A stretch of DNA of 64,000 bases from Pelotomaculum sp. PtaB.Bin104 (GCA_002067205.1 MVQL01000209.1:1-64000), one strand, 5' to 3'. Counted from the first letter of the stretch, positions 26,932-36,694 are shown. The notes: generated by a model from the letters alone, not told the origin. Made by a program: numbers and translations.

Positions 26932-27182
26932 AGCATTCCCCCTAACAAATAACAATAAACCCCGCGCCCTGCCGGGCCGGGGATGGCTGACATAAACCTC
27001 CCGTATCATTACGATTGAGAGCAAAGCAGCTCAACTCATCGCTTAGCTGTGGCAGGAGAACGGCATTTATTTTGGCCAGCCAGGCATACCCGCAGATGTG
27101 ACAGGGCGCAACGCGAATAACATGGGTCAATATTTTATGCTTAATTATACCATAACCGTGCCCCTACATTTCAAACTAAATA

Positions 27183-27473
27183 TTATAAATGGGGTTTTAC
27201 CTCGTTGGCAATTTCGTTATAGTTATTCTCCAGCTTCGACTCCAACTCAATAATCTTCAGGTTTTTGCTGAGCAGGCGTCGTGCATAACGGTAATTGTCC
27301 TGGTGCAGTCTGTGGTTTTCCTTTTCTAAATGGTTTAAGAAACACGCTTTTTCCTTTTCCATTTTTTCAATCAAATACATCAGCACTCTCCGGCTTAGCC
27401 GGAGCTGCTCCACTTTTTCCTCCAATTCCCTGACCCTTTTCTGCAGGTTGCCGATATCAGTTTTCTCATTCAT
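27183..27473 (-). CDS. Small coiled-coil protein, unknown function
   Basis: The 96-residue protein is almost entirely predicted coiled coil (about 5-90), with heptad Leu/Ile and many Glu/Lys; Cys44 is its only cysteine. ATG start with GAGGTGG 6-7 bases upstream. It resembles no named family I know. It stands alone: 250 bp from the histidine phosphatase gene and 260 bp from the PHP gene. A role as a structural or partner protein is the most that can be said. Confidence 0.7.
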   Translation of the reverse strand: MNEKTDIGNLQKRVRELEEKVEQLRLSRRVLMYLIEKMEKEKACFLNHLEKENHRLHQDNYRYARRLLSKNLKIIELESKLENNYNEIANEVKPHL

Positions 27474-27667
27474 TGCTATACCACCTCACCGGTTGACTCA
27501 AACCTATTATATGCTTGAAAAGTGCTATCTAGACGTCAACCGGCGCATCAATTCTCCCTTGCCTGACCGGAAGTCTTAATCCCGCCCGTTTAGTTATTTA
27601 GAAATAACCTTGTTATCAAATTCCAATTATCTCGGAGGTGATTGTGGTATTGACCAAGACAGGTATA

Positions 27668-27698
27668 GACAGCATGCAGCATTGACAGCATGCAGCAT
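27668..27698. repeat. Tandem 16-bp direct repeat
   Basis: Two exact 15-bp copies of GACAGCATGCAGCAT at 27668-27682 and 27684-27698, one base apart. Each contains the palindrome GCATGC. They lie in the gap 27474-27734, in which I see no gene. Confidence 0.8.
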
Positions 27699-27734
27699 CA
27701 AATCCCGCAACCTGTGGGAAGGGGATCAATGGTC

Positions 27735-28553
27735 CTACCTTCCCAGTAAACTTTTTATCTCATCTACTACGGCATACGGAACGGTTTTCAGCCCCAGGCT
27801 AACCCCCTCCTTGTGACCTGCCCCATGATAATCGGAGCCGCCTGAGATGATCAGCATGTGTTCTTGTGCCAACCGGCAATAATATGCCGATAACTCTCTG
27901 GTGTGGGACGGATGGTAGGCTTCCAAACCGGCCAGACCCTCCTGCTTCAGACCTGGAAGCAATTTACCGGCATTGCTAAGACCGGGGTGGGCTAAAACCG
28001 GCGCCCCCCCAGCGGTCCGGATCAAATGCAGAGCCTCTGCCGCCTCTAATTTGTAGCGGGGCACATAGGCCGGGCCGCCGGTACAGATGTACCGGTCAAA
28101 CGCTTCAGTAACACTGCCCACTATCCCTGCCGCTACCATTGCCGCAGCCAAATGCGGGCGTCCAATTGAGCCCGCACCGGCAATGGACCTCACTTGTTCC
28201 ATCTCCACGGGCAGCCCCATTGCCTTTAGCTTCTTCACCATTTTTTCGATCCGGCCCACCCTGAAGCTGCGAAATTCGTAAATCCGGTCTAAAAACTCCC
28301 GGCAGTGCCAATCGATAAAGTAACCCAGAATATGCAACTCCTCATCGCCGCAAACAGTGCTCAGTTCGATGCCGGGAATCACTTCGATGCCCTGCAGGCT
28401 GGCGGCAGCCATCGCCGGCTCTATCCCCTCTACTGTATCATGGTCGGTAATGGCCAGCGCTTCCAGCCCAATCTCCTTTGCCCGGGCAACCACCAGCGCA
28501 GGGCTATCCTGGCCGTCTGAGGCCGTTGTATGTACGTGCATGTCCACCGGCAT
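27735..28553 (-). CDS. PHP-domain phosphoesterase (TrpH/YciV-like)
   Basis: The 272-residue protein begins with the PHP motif 1 DMHVHTTASDG and has motif 2 ITDHDT, a His in VLAHPG and the terminal SGGSDYHG. These are the metal ligands of a trinuclear site. Single-domain members such as YciV hydrolyse 3',5'-nucleoside bisphosphates or short 5'-phosphorylated oligonucleotides, and this is the best guess here. The usual insert domain (about 95-170) is present. ATG start behind GAGGGTG. The gene is flanked by long gaps and is probably monocistronic. Confidence 0.9.
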   Translation of the reverse strand: MPVDMHVHTTASDGQDSPALVVARAKEIGLEALAITDHDTVEGIEPAMAAASLQGIEVIPGIELSTVCGDEELHILGYFIDWHCREFLDRIYEFRSFRVGRIEKMVKKLKAMGLPVEMEQVRSIAGAGSIGRPHLAAAMVAAGIVGSVTEAFDRYICTGGPAYVPRYKLEAAEALHLIRTAGGAPVLAHPGLSNAGKLLPGLKQEGLAGLEAYHPSHTRELSAYYCRLAQEHMLIISGGSDYHGAGHKEGVSLGLKTVPYAVVDEIKSLLGR

Positions 28554-28831
28554 TGAATTTCACCCTCTTTTTGATTGTCAATCTGATTGCTAAAAATTTT
28601 TAGCCATTAATAGTCCAGGTTAAACTCTGCTCAATTAGTCATTTTTGATGATTCTGCTTTGAAAAAGAAGCTAAATAAAACCTGATCGACGGCCCCTTAC
28701 TCTTTGTATACGCTTAATACTGTCGTTCACCCGGGCTCAAAGCCTGAGCATCAACCCACCAGTTTTTAGCCAGGTGCAAGGTTAAATAATAAAAAACGGC
28801 CAACGGTTTGAGGAAAAGAATTAATGGGACT
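28554..28831. other. Intergenic gap, nothing recognised
   Basis: An AT-rich 278-bp gap between the PHP gene and the dipeptidase gene. I see a TAAAAATTTTTA palindrome near 28591-28602 but no convincing terminator, promoter or small gene. Confidence 0.5.
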
Positions 28832-29818
28832 TTATTTAATAACCTGCTTGATGACCCTGATAAAATTGCCGCCAAGCACTTTTTTGATTACTTCTTCTGA
28901 ATGACCGCGCTCCAGCAGCGCGCTTGTAATCAAGGGCAGGCGCGAGCAATCCCCCAGCCCCGGAGGAAGCTCCTCCGTGCCGTCAAAATCCGACCCGATC
29001 CCCACACAGTCCGGTCCTCCAATCGCCAGGGCATGCTCAATATGATTAATTACATCAGTTACACCATTGCGCCTATCTCCAAGAAAGTCGGGCACAAAGG
29101 TAATCCCCATCACCCCTCCCTGGTTTGACAGGGCTTTAATTTGACGATCTGTTAAATTTCGGGGGTGGCCACAGAGCGCCTGGCAATTGGAGTGGGAGGC
29201 AATTACCGGCTGCCGGGAAATATTGATTACATCCCAGAAACCTTTTTCCGATAAATGCGATACATCTACCAGCATGCCCAGCCCGTTCATTTCCAACACA
29301 GCCGACTGGCCAAACTGGGTCAGCCCTCCGCCTGTTTGTTCCTCACCTACCCCATCACCAAGCTCGTTGCGCCCGTTCCAGGTCAGAGTGATGCTGCGCA
29401 CCCCCAGTTTATGCATCAACCGCAAAATGCCCAGGCTCCCCTCCAGCGCCTCGCCCCCTTCAATGGCAAGAAAAGCGGCAATTTTACCGGATGACAACGC
29501 CTGCTCCATATCCAGCACGCTTTTAACGGGCAGCATAAAGTTTTTGTTCTCCTCTGTCTCCCGGTAAAATAAGTCGATTATTTCCAGGGCCCGGTGGGCG
29601 GCGGTGAATTTAAATCTCGGATCGATGAAGGCAGCAAAAAATTGAATGTTCACCCCTCCTGCCTGGAGGCGGGGCAGGTCCAGTTGCCCTCTTTCAGAAG
29701 GCCCGGCCAGACTTCTGCCCTGATCAGGCATGGCTGTTAAAGTATCACAGTGAGCATCCAGTATAATACTTTCAGAATGCAATTTTAAAGCTTGATTTAA
29801 AGCGCTTCCATCAGTCAA
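28832..29818 (-). CDS. Membrane-dipeptidase family (M19) peptidase
   Basis: The 328-residue protein is full length for the M19 renal-dipeptidase family: DAHCDTL supplies the first zinc ligands, AIEGGEAL the bridging Glu, VDVSHLSEKGFWDV and ASHSNCQAL the His ligands, and GSDFDGTE the last acidic ligand. Members cleave dipeptides, often with D-residues. In sporeformers a family member acts in the cell or in dipeptide recycling; no signal peptide is present, so this one is cytoplasmic. The start is TTG at 29818 because GGAGGA is 7 bases upstream. It is downstream of spoVS, with a terminator between them. Confidence 0.92.
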   Translation of the reverse strand: MTDGSALNQALKLHSESIILDAHCDTLTAMPDQGRSLAGPSERGQLDLPRLQAGGVNIQFFAAFIDPRFKFTAAHRALEIIDLFYRETEENKNFMLPVKSVLDMEQALSSGKIAAFLAIEGGEALEGSLGILRLMHKLGVRSITLTWNGRNELGDGVGEEQTGGGLTQFGQSAVLEMNGLGMLVDVSHLSEKGFWDVINISRQPVIASHSNCQALCGHPRNLTDRQIKALSNQGGVMGITFVPDFLGDRRNGVTDVINHIEHALAIGGPDCVGIGSDFDGTEELPPGLGDCSRLPLITSALLERGHSEEVIKKVLGGNFIRVIKQVIK

Positions 29819-29942
29819 AATATATTCCTCCAATATTTATAACTTATCAAAAGCTGACATGAGATTCACTATGTAATGCATTATCAAAATGACATCACTT
29901 GTGTCAAACAAAACTAAACCCTAACTATGTTTTCCAAAACAA

Positions 29943-29976
29943 TAAAAAAATCCTGTTTATTCATAAAATAAACAGG
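29943..29976 (-). terminator. spoVS terminator
   Basis: A 9-bp stem (29976-29968 with 29960-29952), a 7-nt loop and a run of seven T on the minus strand. Confidence 0.88.
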
Positions 29977-30010
29977 TTACAGCTAGCTCGTCAATTAATA
30001 TATGTTAAGA

Positions 30011-30271
30011 TTATTTCGGTTGTACGATCAGCTTGATCCCGGTTCTCTCTTCACCATCGATCACTAGATCCGTGAAAGCAGGAATACAAACCAGGTCGAC
30101 TCCACTGGGAGCAACAAACCCTCTGGCGATGATTACTGCTTTTACTGCCTGATTTAGCGCACCAGCACCAATTGCCTGCAATTCTGCGCTCCCACGTTCC
30201 CGGAGCACACCTGCCAGCGCGCCGGCTACAGAATTTGGAATAGATTTTGCTGAAACCTTTAAGACATCCAT
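30011..30271 (-). CDS. spoVS: Stage V sporulation protein S
   Basis: All 86 residues match SpoVS, a small Alba-like fold protein needed in Bacillus for progress to stage V and for proper septation control; it begins with the typical MDVLKVSAKS and keeps the LQAIGAGALNQAVKA core. ATG start with AGGAGG. Single-gene transcript: a sigma-H-type promoter lies upstream and a terminator follows. It sits beside ymdB and rny, as in Bacillus, where ymdB-spoVS are neighbours. Confidence 0.97.
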   Translation of the reverse strand: MDVLKVSAKSIPNSVAGALAGVLRERGSAELQAIGAGALNQAVKAVIIARGFVAPSGVDLVCIPAFTDLVIDGEERTGIKLIVQPK

Positions 30272-30332
30272 TTAAGCTACCTCCTTTATTACTACTGTCT
30301 AAGGTTTGTTACACTAACTCCTGTACAAAATT

Positions 30333-30361
30333 ATATTCGCCAGCGGCTAGAAAATACCTTT
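30333..30361 (-). promoter_or_regulatory. Sigma-H-type promoter of spoVS
   Basis: On the minus strand the -35 AAAGGTATT (30361-30353; 8 of 9 against RNAGGAWWW), 11 bases, then the -10 GGCGAATAT (30341-30333; full match to RNNGAATWW). spoVS is sigma-H-dependent in Bacillus, which supports the call. Confidence 0.7.
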
Positions 30362-30397
30362 TTTACTTTTTGAAAAATGCGACTTTTAATCCTTTAG

Positions 30398-31177
30398 CTA
30401 ACCGTAGTTTTGAATTCTTCTGATTGCTGTAGCTTCTCCGGTTTCCTCATCAATGTCGATAACGGCTCCGTTAAATTGGAAAGGCCCGGCAGCCACTTCA
30501 TAGCGCAAGGGCAGTTGAGTGACAAATCGCTTTATAGCAATTTCTTTCTTTACCCCGATCACTGAATCACAGGGCCCGGTCATGCCCAAGTCCGTTATGT
30601 AAGCGGTCCCGCCAGGCAAAATGCGCTCATCCGCTGTCTGCACATGAGTGTGGGTGCCACACACTGCCGATACCCGCCCAGCCAGATACCAGGCAAGCGC
30701 CATCTTTTCCGAGGTAGCCTCCGCATGAAAGTCCACTAGGATTACCCCGGCCTCTTCTTTTACCTGGTTGATCAATTCATCCGCCTTGCGAAACGGGCAG
30801 TCAATTGACTGCAAAAAAGTCCGGCCGGCCAGATTAATTACGGCAACCTTGACATTTTGTCTGGTCTTATAAACAATTGCGCCGGAGCCGGGAGCGCCGG
30901 GCGGATAGTTACCCGGCCTAACAATGCGTGTTTCATGAGCAAGGTACTCAAAGGCTTCTTTTTTATTCCAAACATGGTTGCCCATGGTAAGTACGTCTAC
31001 TCCCATCGCAAATAGTTCCTGGGCAACCTCCCTGGTAATACCATTACCACCGGCCGCATTTTCACCATTTGCTATGACGAGCTGTAAATTAAATTCCCGT
31101 CTCAGCCCCTCCAGGTTAACTTTAACGGCATTCCTACCCGGACTTCCGATTACATCGCCAATCATCAGCAGCCGCAA
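30398..31177 (-). CDS. ymdB: Metallophosphoesterase YmdB (2',3'-cyclic nucleotide phosphodiesterase type)
   Basis: The 259-residue protein has the YmdB landmarks: GDVIGSPGR, NGENAAGG, TMGNHVWNK, DFHAEATSEK and GTHTHVQTADE. These supply the di-iron ligands. In Bacillus it hydrolyses cyclic nucleotides and affects the biofilm/motility switch. TTG start with GGGGG upstream. It lies 16 bp after the unknown 31193 gene, which itself follows rny, suggesting a loose RNA-metabolism cluster. Confidence 0.96.
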   Translation of the reverse strand: MRLLMIGDVIGSPGRNAVKVNLEGLRREFNLQLVIANGENAAGGNGITREVAQELFAMGVDVLTMGNHVWNKKEAFEYLAHETRIVRPGNYPPGAPGSGAIVYKTRQNVKVAVINLAGRTFLQSIDCPFRKADELINQVKEEAGVILVDFHAEATSEKMALAWYLAGRVSAVCGTHTHVQTADERILPGGTAYITDLGMTGPCDSVIGVKKEIAIKRFVTQLPLRYEVAAGPFQFNGAVIDIDEETGEATAIRRIQNYG

Positions 31178-31192
31178 GTGATTATTCCCCCA

Positions 31193-31714
31193 TCATTTAT
31201 CGAATACCAATACCTTGCCTTCTTCGCGGAAGGCAAAAAGGTATTTATTATGACTTGCGCCCTTCATTTTGGCCAGATTATGACCGATGATTTCCTCATG
31301 CGCAACCAGGTCCTCTTCAAAATAGCGTTCATTTTCCTCCGTAACCAGGTTATTATTCAGGTACCGGTGGAACAGCTCCACAATTAGTGTGATCTCCTCC
31401 TGCACAAGGGTGTCTACATCACGCTGGACCTCAATAATAGTAAGTTTATCATAGACCTGGCTCTGCAGGGAAACCACACTGATTTCTTTATGCTCAAGCA
31501 TGTTGTAGATTTCAATGCTGTCGATCAGCTTCGCTTTTAAGTTGTCCAGTTCCTTATCTTCCAGTACTCCTGAATAGATGAATGTAAACTTCAGCAACTG
31601 TTTTTCCGGATCAAAGTTAATGGTGGCTACTTCCGGGTAGCGTACTAATATTGATATTAACAACCCCACGCTGCCGTTTACATCATCACGGTTATCCTTG
31701 TAGCATACTCCCAA
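31193..31714 (-). CDS. Unknown protein between rny and ymdB
   Basis: A protein of about 173 residues that I do not recognise. It looks soluble and acidic. The first 75 residues alternate like a beta-alpha-beta fold (MGVCYKDNRDDVNG..., then TINFDPEKQLLKFTFIYSG); the rest is helical, Glu-rich and has several His. The start is uncertain: TTG at 31714 has AAGGTGA at good distance, TTG at 31732 has none. It lies 16 bp upstream of ymdB and 136 bp downstream of rny across a terminator, so it probably forms an operon with ymdB. A function in RNA turnover would be guilt by association only. Confidence 0.75.
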   Translation of the reverse strand: MGVCYKDNRDDVNGSVGLLISILVRYPEVATINFDPEKQLLKFTFIYSGVLEDKELDNLKAKLIDSIEIYNMLEHKEISVVSLQSQVYDKLTIIEVQRDVDTLVQEEITLIVELFHRYLNNNLVTEENERYFEEDLVAHEEIIGHNLAKMKGASHNKYLFAFREEGKVLVFDK

Positions 31715-31820
31715 TACAGTCACCTTCCCCAATAAACGTGCCAGATAAGAAATTCTGTTTATTGAGCATTATTCCTGCTTGTTTTCGATTTTATCGATTA
31801 ATTATTTTTTTCCAACCCAT

Positions 31821-31849
31821 AAAAAAACGGCCCTTTGGGGCCATTTTTT
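31821..31849 (-). terminator. rny terminator (bidirectional shape)
   Basis: GGCCC and GGGCC (31842-31838, 31833-31829) form a 5-bp stem, extended by A-T pairs, with a T run on both strands. It starts at the base after the rny stop. Confidence 0.85.
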
Positions 31850-33388
31850 CTATTTTGCATATTCGACTACTCTGGTTTCCCGGATGCTGACAACCTTAAT
31901 CTGACCAGGGTAATCCAGTTCATTTTCAATTTTTTTGGCAATATCCCGCACCAGCCGGATCGCGCCGATGTCATCTATCTTGTCAGGCTTAACCATAATC
32001 CGTATTTCACGGCCAGCCTGGATCGCATAAGACTTCTCCACACCCTCAAATGAATTCGCGATCTCCTCCAGCTTAGTTAGCCTCTTGATATATGATTCCA
32101 GCGTCTCCCGGCGGGCGCCTGGACGTGCAGCGGATACAGCGTCAGCAGCCTGCACCAGCACTGCAACAATCGAATTTGGCTCTTCGTCACCGTGGTGGGC
32201 AGCGATGGCATGAATGACCTCCTGCGACTCCCTGTATTTCTTCGCCAGATCAACTCCGATAGTGACGTGGGGCCCTTCAACCTCATGGTCAACCGACTTG
32301 CCAATGTCATGCAACAAGCCGGCTCTTTTCGCTAATTGAATATCAACACCAAGCTCAGAGGCCATCAAGCCGGCCAGGTGCGCCACTTCAACCGAATGTT
32401 TCAATACATTTTGACCGTAGCTGGTACGGAATTTTAAGCGGCCCAGCAGCACAATCAACTCCGGGTGAATGCCATGCACACCAGTGTCAAAAGTAGCCTG
32501 TTCACCAGCTTCCCTGATCTGGTTGGCGACTTCCTTCTGTGCTTTTTCCACCATTTCTTCGATTCGGGCCGGGTGAATCCTGCCGTCAACGATAAGTTTT
32601 TCCAAAGCAATTCGCGCCACTTCCCTGCGGATCGGGTCAAAACCGGATAAAATCACGGCCTCCGGTGTATCGTCAATGATCAGATCAATCCCCGTCAGTG
32701 TTTCAAAAGCGCGAATATTCCTGCCTTCACGTCCGATAATGCGCCCCTTCATTTCGTCACTGGGCAATTGGATCACAGCTACCGTCACTTCAGCTACATG
32801 GTCGGCAGCACATCTTTGAATGGCCAGGGAGATAATGTCCCTCGCCCGCTTTTCCCCTTCTTCTTTGGCCTTGTTTTCCATATCCTTGATCTTGATCGCT
32901 ACCTCATGCTGGATCTCCTTTTCTACACCATCAAGCAGGATTTGTTTGGCGTCTTCAGAAGTTAGGCCTGATATCCGCTCTAACTCACTTAGTTGCCTGC
33001 TGTATACTTCCACAAGCTGTGCTTTTACTGCATCGATTTCCGATTCTTTCTTAACCAGGGTTTCTTCCTTTTTCTCAATAGCATCAGTTTTGCGGTCTAA
33101 ATTCTCTTCCTTTTGGACCAGCCTGCGCTCTTGCCTTTGAAGTTCATTCCTGCGCTCCCGGTTCTCTTTTTCAACCTCGTTGCGAAGTTTTAAAACCTCT
33201 TCCTTAGATTCTAATATTGCTTCCCGCTTTTTGGCTTCAGCATCCTTTTCGGCCTCTTCCAGGATTTTTCTAGCCTCGTTTTCAGCGGAGACAATTTTAG
33301 CTTCAGCCAGAGATTTCCGAAGCAGATACCCTAAGGCAAAAGCCGCCAGCGCAGCAGCAATAATAATTAATATCGTGCTCAGTTCCAA
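31850..33388 (-). CDS. rny: Ribonuclease Y
   Basis: The endoribonuclease that starts mRNA decay in many Firmicutes. The 512 residues show an N-terminal membrane helix (about 4-22), a long Glu/Lys/Arg coiled coil (about 30-190), a KH domain with [15 protein letters not shown], and the HD domain with [11 protein letters not shown] and AGLLHDIGK, which carries the metal-binding HD pair. It acts at the inner face of the membrane. TTG start; GGGGGTG upstream. Monocistronic with its own terminator, followed by the unknown gene and ymdB. Confidence 0.98.
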   Translation of the reverse strand: MELSTILIIIAAALAAFALGYLLRKSLAEAKIVSAENEARKILEEAEKDAEAKKREAILESKEEVLKLRNEVEKENRERRNELQRQERRLVQKEENLDRKTDAIEKKEETLVKKESEIDAVKAQLVEVYSRQLSELERISGLTSEDAKQILLDGVEKEIQHEVAIKIKDMENKAKEEGEKRARDIISLAIQRCAADHVAEVTVAVIQLPSDEMKGRIIGREGRNIRAFETLTGIDLIIDDTPEAVILSGFDPIRREVARIALEKLIVDGRIHPARIEEMVEKAQKEVANQIREAGEQATFDTGVHGIHPELIVLLGRLKFRTSYGQNVLKHSVEVAHLAGLMASELGVDIQLAKRAGLLHDIGKSVDHEVEGPHVTIGVDLAKKYRESQEVIHAIAAHHGDEEPNSIVAVLVQAADAVSAARPGARRETLESYIKRLTKLEEIANSFEGVEKSYAIQAGREIRIMVKPDKIDDIGAIRLVRDIAKKIENELDYPGQIKVVSIRETRVVEYAK

Positions 33389-33438
33389 CCTTCCTTTTCA
33401 CCCCCTTTTGACTTAGTCTGATTTTTAGCTTAAGTAAC

Positions 33439-33461
33439 AAAAAAAAACCGAGTATAACTCG
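33439..33461 (-). terminator. recX (recA-recX) terminator
   Basis: A short stem (33461-33457 with 33453-33449) with a 3-nt loop, then a run of nine T (33447-33439). It lies in the recX-rny gap 33389-33668, which shows no gene. Confidence 0.7.
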
Positions 33462-33668
33462 ATCGAAAACGAACTGATACTACTTTTTATTCTTGTCCAG
33501 ATCACGGAAAGAAAACAACGCTTAAAGCTTACTCTCCTTAAATCCAGCCACACAAAACCATAGCCGGACCTCGACCTTATCTCAAAAATTATGGGATTTA
33601 TCTATATAAAACCCTTAGGTAGTAGTATCTAATTCTATTTTCTCCCAGCATTTATTGTACAGTTTTTA

Positions 33669-34151
33669 TTACAAATTGTCAAGCCATACCACGTCTATTA
33701 GACCGTCACGGGCAATTTGACAGACCTGGCGCACCACCTCGCTGGAAAACCCGCGGCGATTTAGCGCGCCGGCCAGGCGCGGGTAAGAAAATTCTCCGTC
33801 ACCCCGCTGCAATACCTTTTTGGCTAGTTTTATTGCAGCCTTATATTCGGCATCACTGTCCAGCCCGGCCAAGGCCTCGCCAACTATCTCGCCACTAACC
33901 CCTTTTTCAAACAACTCCTGTTTTAACCGCTTAACGCCTCTTTTACCCAGTCTTTGCTCAACCCAGTTGCAGGCAAATTCCCTATCGTTAATATAACCAT
34001 ACTCTGCCAGCTGCTCAATTACTTGACCGGTAACCTCCGGCTCAAAGCCTTTCTGCCTTAAGCGCGACTCAATTTCCTTTCCTGAACGCTGGCGGTAGGA
34101 TAGCAACCGGTAGGCATAGGATCTGGCTTTTTCAAATTCGTTATTCATCAT
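33669..34151 (-). CDS. recX: RecA regulator RecX
   Basis: The 160-residue protein is built of the three-helix repeats of RecX (about 5-55, 56-105, 106-155), with RQRSGKEIESRLRQKGF and GYINDREFACNWVEQR as recognisable blocks. RecX binds inside the RecA filament and limits or modulates it. ATG start behind GGAGAA. It lies 90 bp after recA in the same direction and is likely co-transcribed. The pair ends at a terminator 210 bp downstream. Confidence 0.94.
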   Translation of the reverse strand: MMNNEFEKARSYAYRLLSYRQRSGKEIESRLRQKGFEPEVTGQVIEQLAEYGYINDREFACNWVEQRLGKRGVKRLKQELFEKGVSGEIVGEALAGLDSDAEYKAAIKLAKKVLQRGDGEFSYPRLAGALNRRGFSSEVVRQVCQIARDGLIDVVWLDNL

Positions 34152-34240
34152 AACAGTTTTCTCCGGAATAGGCTTTAATTAATAACGCAATATATTTACG
34201 ACTTATAATTGCCGGCTTCAGCGTTGCCCCCGCTAAATCG

Positions 34241-35368
34241 CTAAGCAAGCGGCTTAAGCTCCGCATTTTCTGCATGGGCAGCTTCGTACATATCGGGCTT
34301 AGCTTTATTAGGCTCAGTCTTTAACGGTTTTGCATCTTCAGCGCCGGCACCGCCGATATTTAAAGCCTGGCGGACTTTTTGTTCAATCTCATTGGTAAGC
34401 TCGGGGTGTTCTTTGAGATATTCTTTGACGTTTTCCCGGCCCTGGCCCAGCCTTTCTTCATTGTACGAGTACCAGGCGCCACTTTTGTTAACAATGTTTA
34501 ATTCAGAGGCGATATCCAGAATGCTGCCCTCTTTGGATATCCCCAAGCCGTACATGATATCAAATTCAGCCAGCTTAAAAGGGGGCGCCATTTTATTCTT
34601 GACCACTTTTACTTTGGTCCGGTTACCAATAATCTCGGTACCTTGCTTGATGCCGTCATGCCTGCGCACTTCCATCCGGATTGACGAATAAAATTTTAAG
34701 GCCCGCCCCCCGGTAGTAGTTTCCGGTGAGCCATAGCTCACTCCAACTTTCTCACGGATCTGGTTAATAAAGACTACTGTGGTGCGCGACTTGCTGATGG
34801 CAGCGGTAAGCTTGCGCAGCGCCTGTGACATCAGCCTGGCCTGCAGCCCGACGTGGGCATCTCCCATTTCTCCGTCAATTTCAGCCCGGGGCACCAGGGC
34901 AGCTACGGAATCAACCACTACGATATCTATCGCACCGCTGCGGACCAAGGCCTCCGCGATTTCCAAAGCCTGCTCACCGGTATCCGGCTGGGACAAGAAC
35001 AGATTCTCTATATCAACTCCCAAGACTTTGGCATAGGCCGGATCAAGGGCATGCTCCGCGTCAATAAAAGCTGCGATTCCACCCGTCTTTTGGGCCTCGG
35101 CAATAATATGCAGGGCCACGGTTGTTTTCCCGGAGGACTCCGGCCCGTATATCTCAACCACTCGGCCCCGCGGCACTCCCCCGATGCCTAAAGCAATATC
35201 CAGCGCCAGAGCGCCGGTCGGAATCACCTCAACGTTTAATACGGCCGCGCCTTCCCCAAGCTTCATTATCGAGCCCTTACCGAACTGCTTTTCTATATGA
35301 GCAAGCGCCATTTCTAAAGCTTTTTGCTTGTCCGACAAAAACTCAATTGGCTTATGCTTGTCTGACAA
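34241..35368 (-). CDS. recA: Recombinase RecA
   Basis: The 375-residue protein has Walker [10 protein letters not shown], Walker [11 protein letters not shown], the L1 and L2 DNA-binding loops (about residues 155-165 and 195-210) and the [19 protein letters not shown] block. It forms filaments on ssDNA for strand exchange and SOS induction. The C-terminal tail (about 335-375) is charged and variable as usual. The start is TTG at 35368 because GGAGGTGG lies 6 bases before it, giving an N-terminus [20 protein letters not shown] with a short lead of about 10 residues before the usual beginning. I see no obvious LexA box in the 75-bp cinA-recA gap. Confidence 0.99.
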   Translation of the reverse strand: MSDKHKPIEFLSDKQKALEMALAHIEKQFGKGSIMKLGEGAAVLNVEVIPTGALALDIALGIGGVPRGRVVEIYGPESSGKTTVALHIIAEAQKTGGIAAFIDAEHALDPAYAKVLGVDIENLFLSQPDTGEQALEIAEALVRSGAIDIVVVDSVAALVPRAEIDGEMGDAHVGLQARLMSQALRKLTAAISKSRTTVVFINQIREKVGVSYGSPETTTGGRALKFYSSIRMEVRRHDGIKQGTEIIGNRTKVKVVKNKMAPPFKLAEFDIMYGLGISKEGSILDIASELNIVNKSGAWYSYNEERLGQGRENVKEYLKEHPELTNEIEQKVRQALNIGGAGAEDAKPLKTEPNKAKPDMYEAAHAENAELKPLA

Positions 35369-35443
35369 TAAAACCACCTCCATTAATAATTAATTAACAT
35401 AATAAATTAGGTTCTTCCAATTATTTGTGCATTGCTTAACTTC

Positions 35444-36682
35444 TTACCTGACTTTAAGGTATTGATTGACCATACTGAGTGCGGCGTTAACGGTACCTCT
35501 CCTTACCGCAAACCGTTCACCGGGAAACTGAAACTTGCGGCAGGTGGTCCCGTCGGCAGCGGCAAGGGCTATATAAACCAGCCCTCTCGGTTTGGTTGTG
35601 GTTGCGCCGTCCGGACCGGCGATACCGGTGACAGCCAGGCCCAGACTGGTACCGGTCAGCTTCCGGACCCCCTCAGCCATAGCAATAGCGGTCTCTTCGC
35701 TGACAGCCCCGTGCTGCTCCAGCAACTCAGGCGCTACCCCGAGAATCGATTGCTTCAACTCATTGCTGTAAGCAATCACACCACCCATAAAGTAGCCGGA
35801 GCTGCCCGGAAGGTCCGTCAGCCGGGCCCCAATCAAGCCTCCCGTGCAGGATTCGGCGGTGCTGATAAACATGCCTTTTTGCAATAAAAGCCTGGCAACA
35901 ACTTGCTCTACCGCCTCACCGTCATAGCCATAGATGTGCTCTTCCAGCTGGCTTTGCACCTTTTCCGAAAGCTCGGCCACCATTTTTTCCGCCTGCTCCG
36001 CGCTGGCCGCATGCGCTGCCACCCGCACCTGTATTTCTCCCGGCTTGGCCAGGTAGGTGATCCCCGGGTTGACTTGCCCGTCCAGGTCTTTGAGCAGGTC
36101 CTGTACGGCCGACTCTGAAATACCGGATAATTTAAACACTTTATGCCTGATTGCTGTCCCGCTCACCAGCCGCTCGAGCAACATGGGCAGGAGCGTATCT
36201 TCGAACATAGCCGACATTTCGTGTGGCGGGCCAGGTAGCAGAGCAATTATTTTATTGGCTTTTTCAATTAAAGCGCCGGGAGCAGTACCCCGCTTGTTTG
36301 GTAAGATGGTGGCTCCGACCGGAAATATAGCCTGCCTGGTATTGCTTTCCGGCATTGACATGCCCCGTTTGGCAAAAAGGTCCTTGATATCGGCCAGAGA
36401 TTTTTCATCCAGGACCATTTGAAGACCAAGCACCTCGGCAACCGCATCCTTAGTCAGGTCGTCGGTAGTCGGGCCAAGACCGCCGGTAATCAGGACCAGG
36501 TCGGCGCGCTCCAAAGCCTGCCGCACAGCCTGCTTTAAGTGCGCTAAGTTATCTCCCACGGTTACATGCCAGCCAACCTCAATATCGCTCTGAAATAACC
36601 GCCTGCCCAAATATTGGGCGTGGGTGTTGAGCACACGTCCCTGCAACAGTTCCGAGCCGGAAAAAATCAGCTCTGCCTTCAT
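35444..36682 (-). CDS. cinA: CinA: competence/damage protein, nicotinamide-nucleotide amidase
   Basis: The 412-residue protein joins a MoCF-like N-terminal domain (about 1-170, GGLGPTTDDLTKDAVAE) to a CinA-C amidase domain (about 250-412, STAESCTGGLIGARLTD and VTGIAGPDG). The amidase deamidates NMN. The MoCF-like half hydrolyses ADP-ribose in some relatives. It is upstream of and parallel to recA with a 75-bp gap, as in Bacillus. The ATG at 36682 is chosen; an in-frame GTG 4 codons earlier has a poorly spaced SD, so the start is moderately sure. Confidence 0.95.
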   Translation of the reverse strand: MKAELIFSGSELLQGRVLNTHAQYLGRRLFQSDIEVGWHVTVGDNLAHLKQAVRQALERADLVLITGGLGPTTDDLTKDAVAEVLGLQMVLDEKSLADIKDLFAKRGMSMPESNTRQAIFPVGATILPNKRGTAPGALIEKANKIIALLPGPPHEMSAMFEDTLLPMLLERLVSGTAIRHKVFKLSGISESAVQDLLKDLDGQVNPGITYLAKPGEIQVRVAAHAASAEQAEKMVAELSEKVQSQLEEHIYGYDGEAVEQVVARLLLQKGMFISTAESCTGGLIGARLTDLPGSSGYFMGGVIAYSNELKQSILGVAPELLEQHGAVSEETAIAMAEGVRKLTGTSLGLAVTGIAGPDGATTTKPRGLVYIALAAADGTTCRKFQFPGERFAVRRGTVNAALSMVNQYLKVR

Positions 36683-36694
36683 AACCTGCTTCAC

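Noticed and set aside
26942-27130. 62-codon minus-strand frame ending just before the histidine phosphatase SD
   Set aside because: It has one CxxC pair and a possible TTG start but no SD and no recognisable family. Coupled translation cannot be excluded, but support is too weak.
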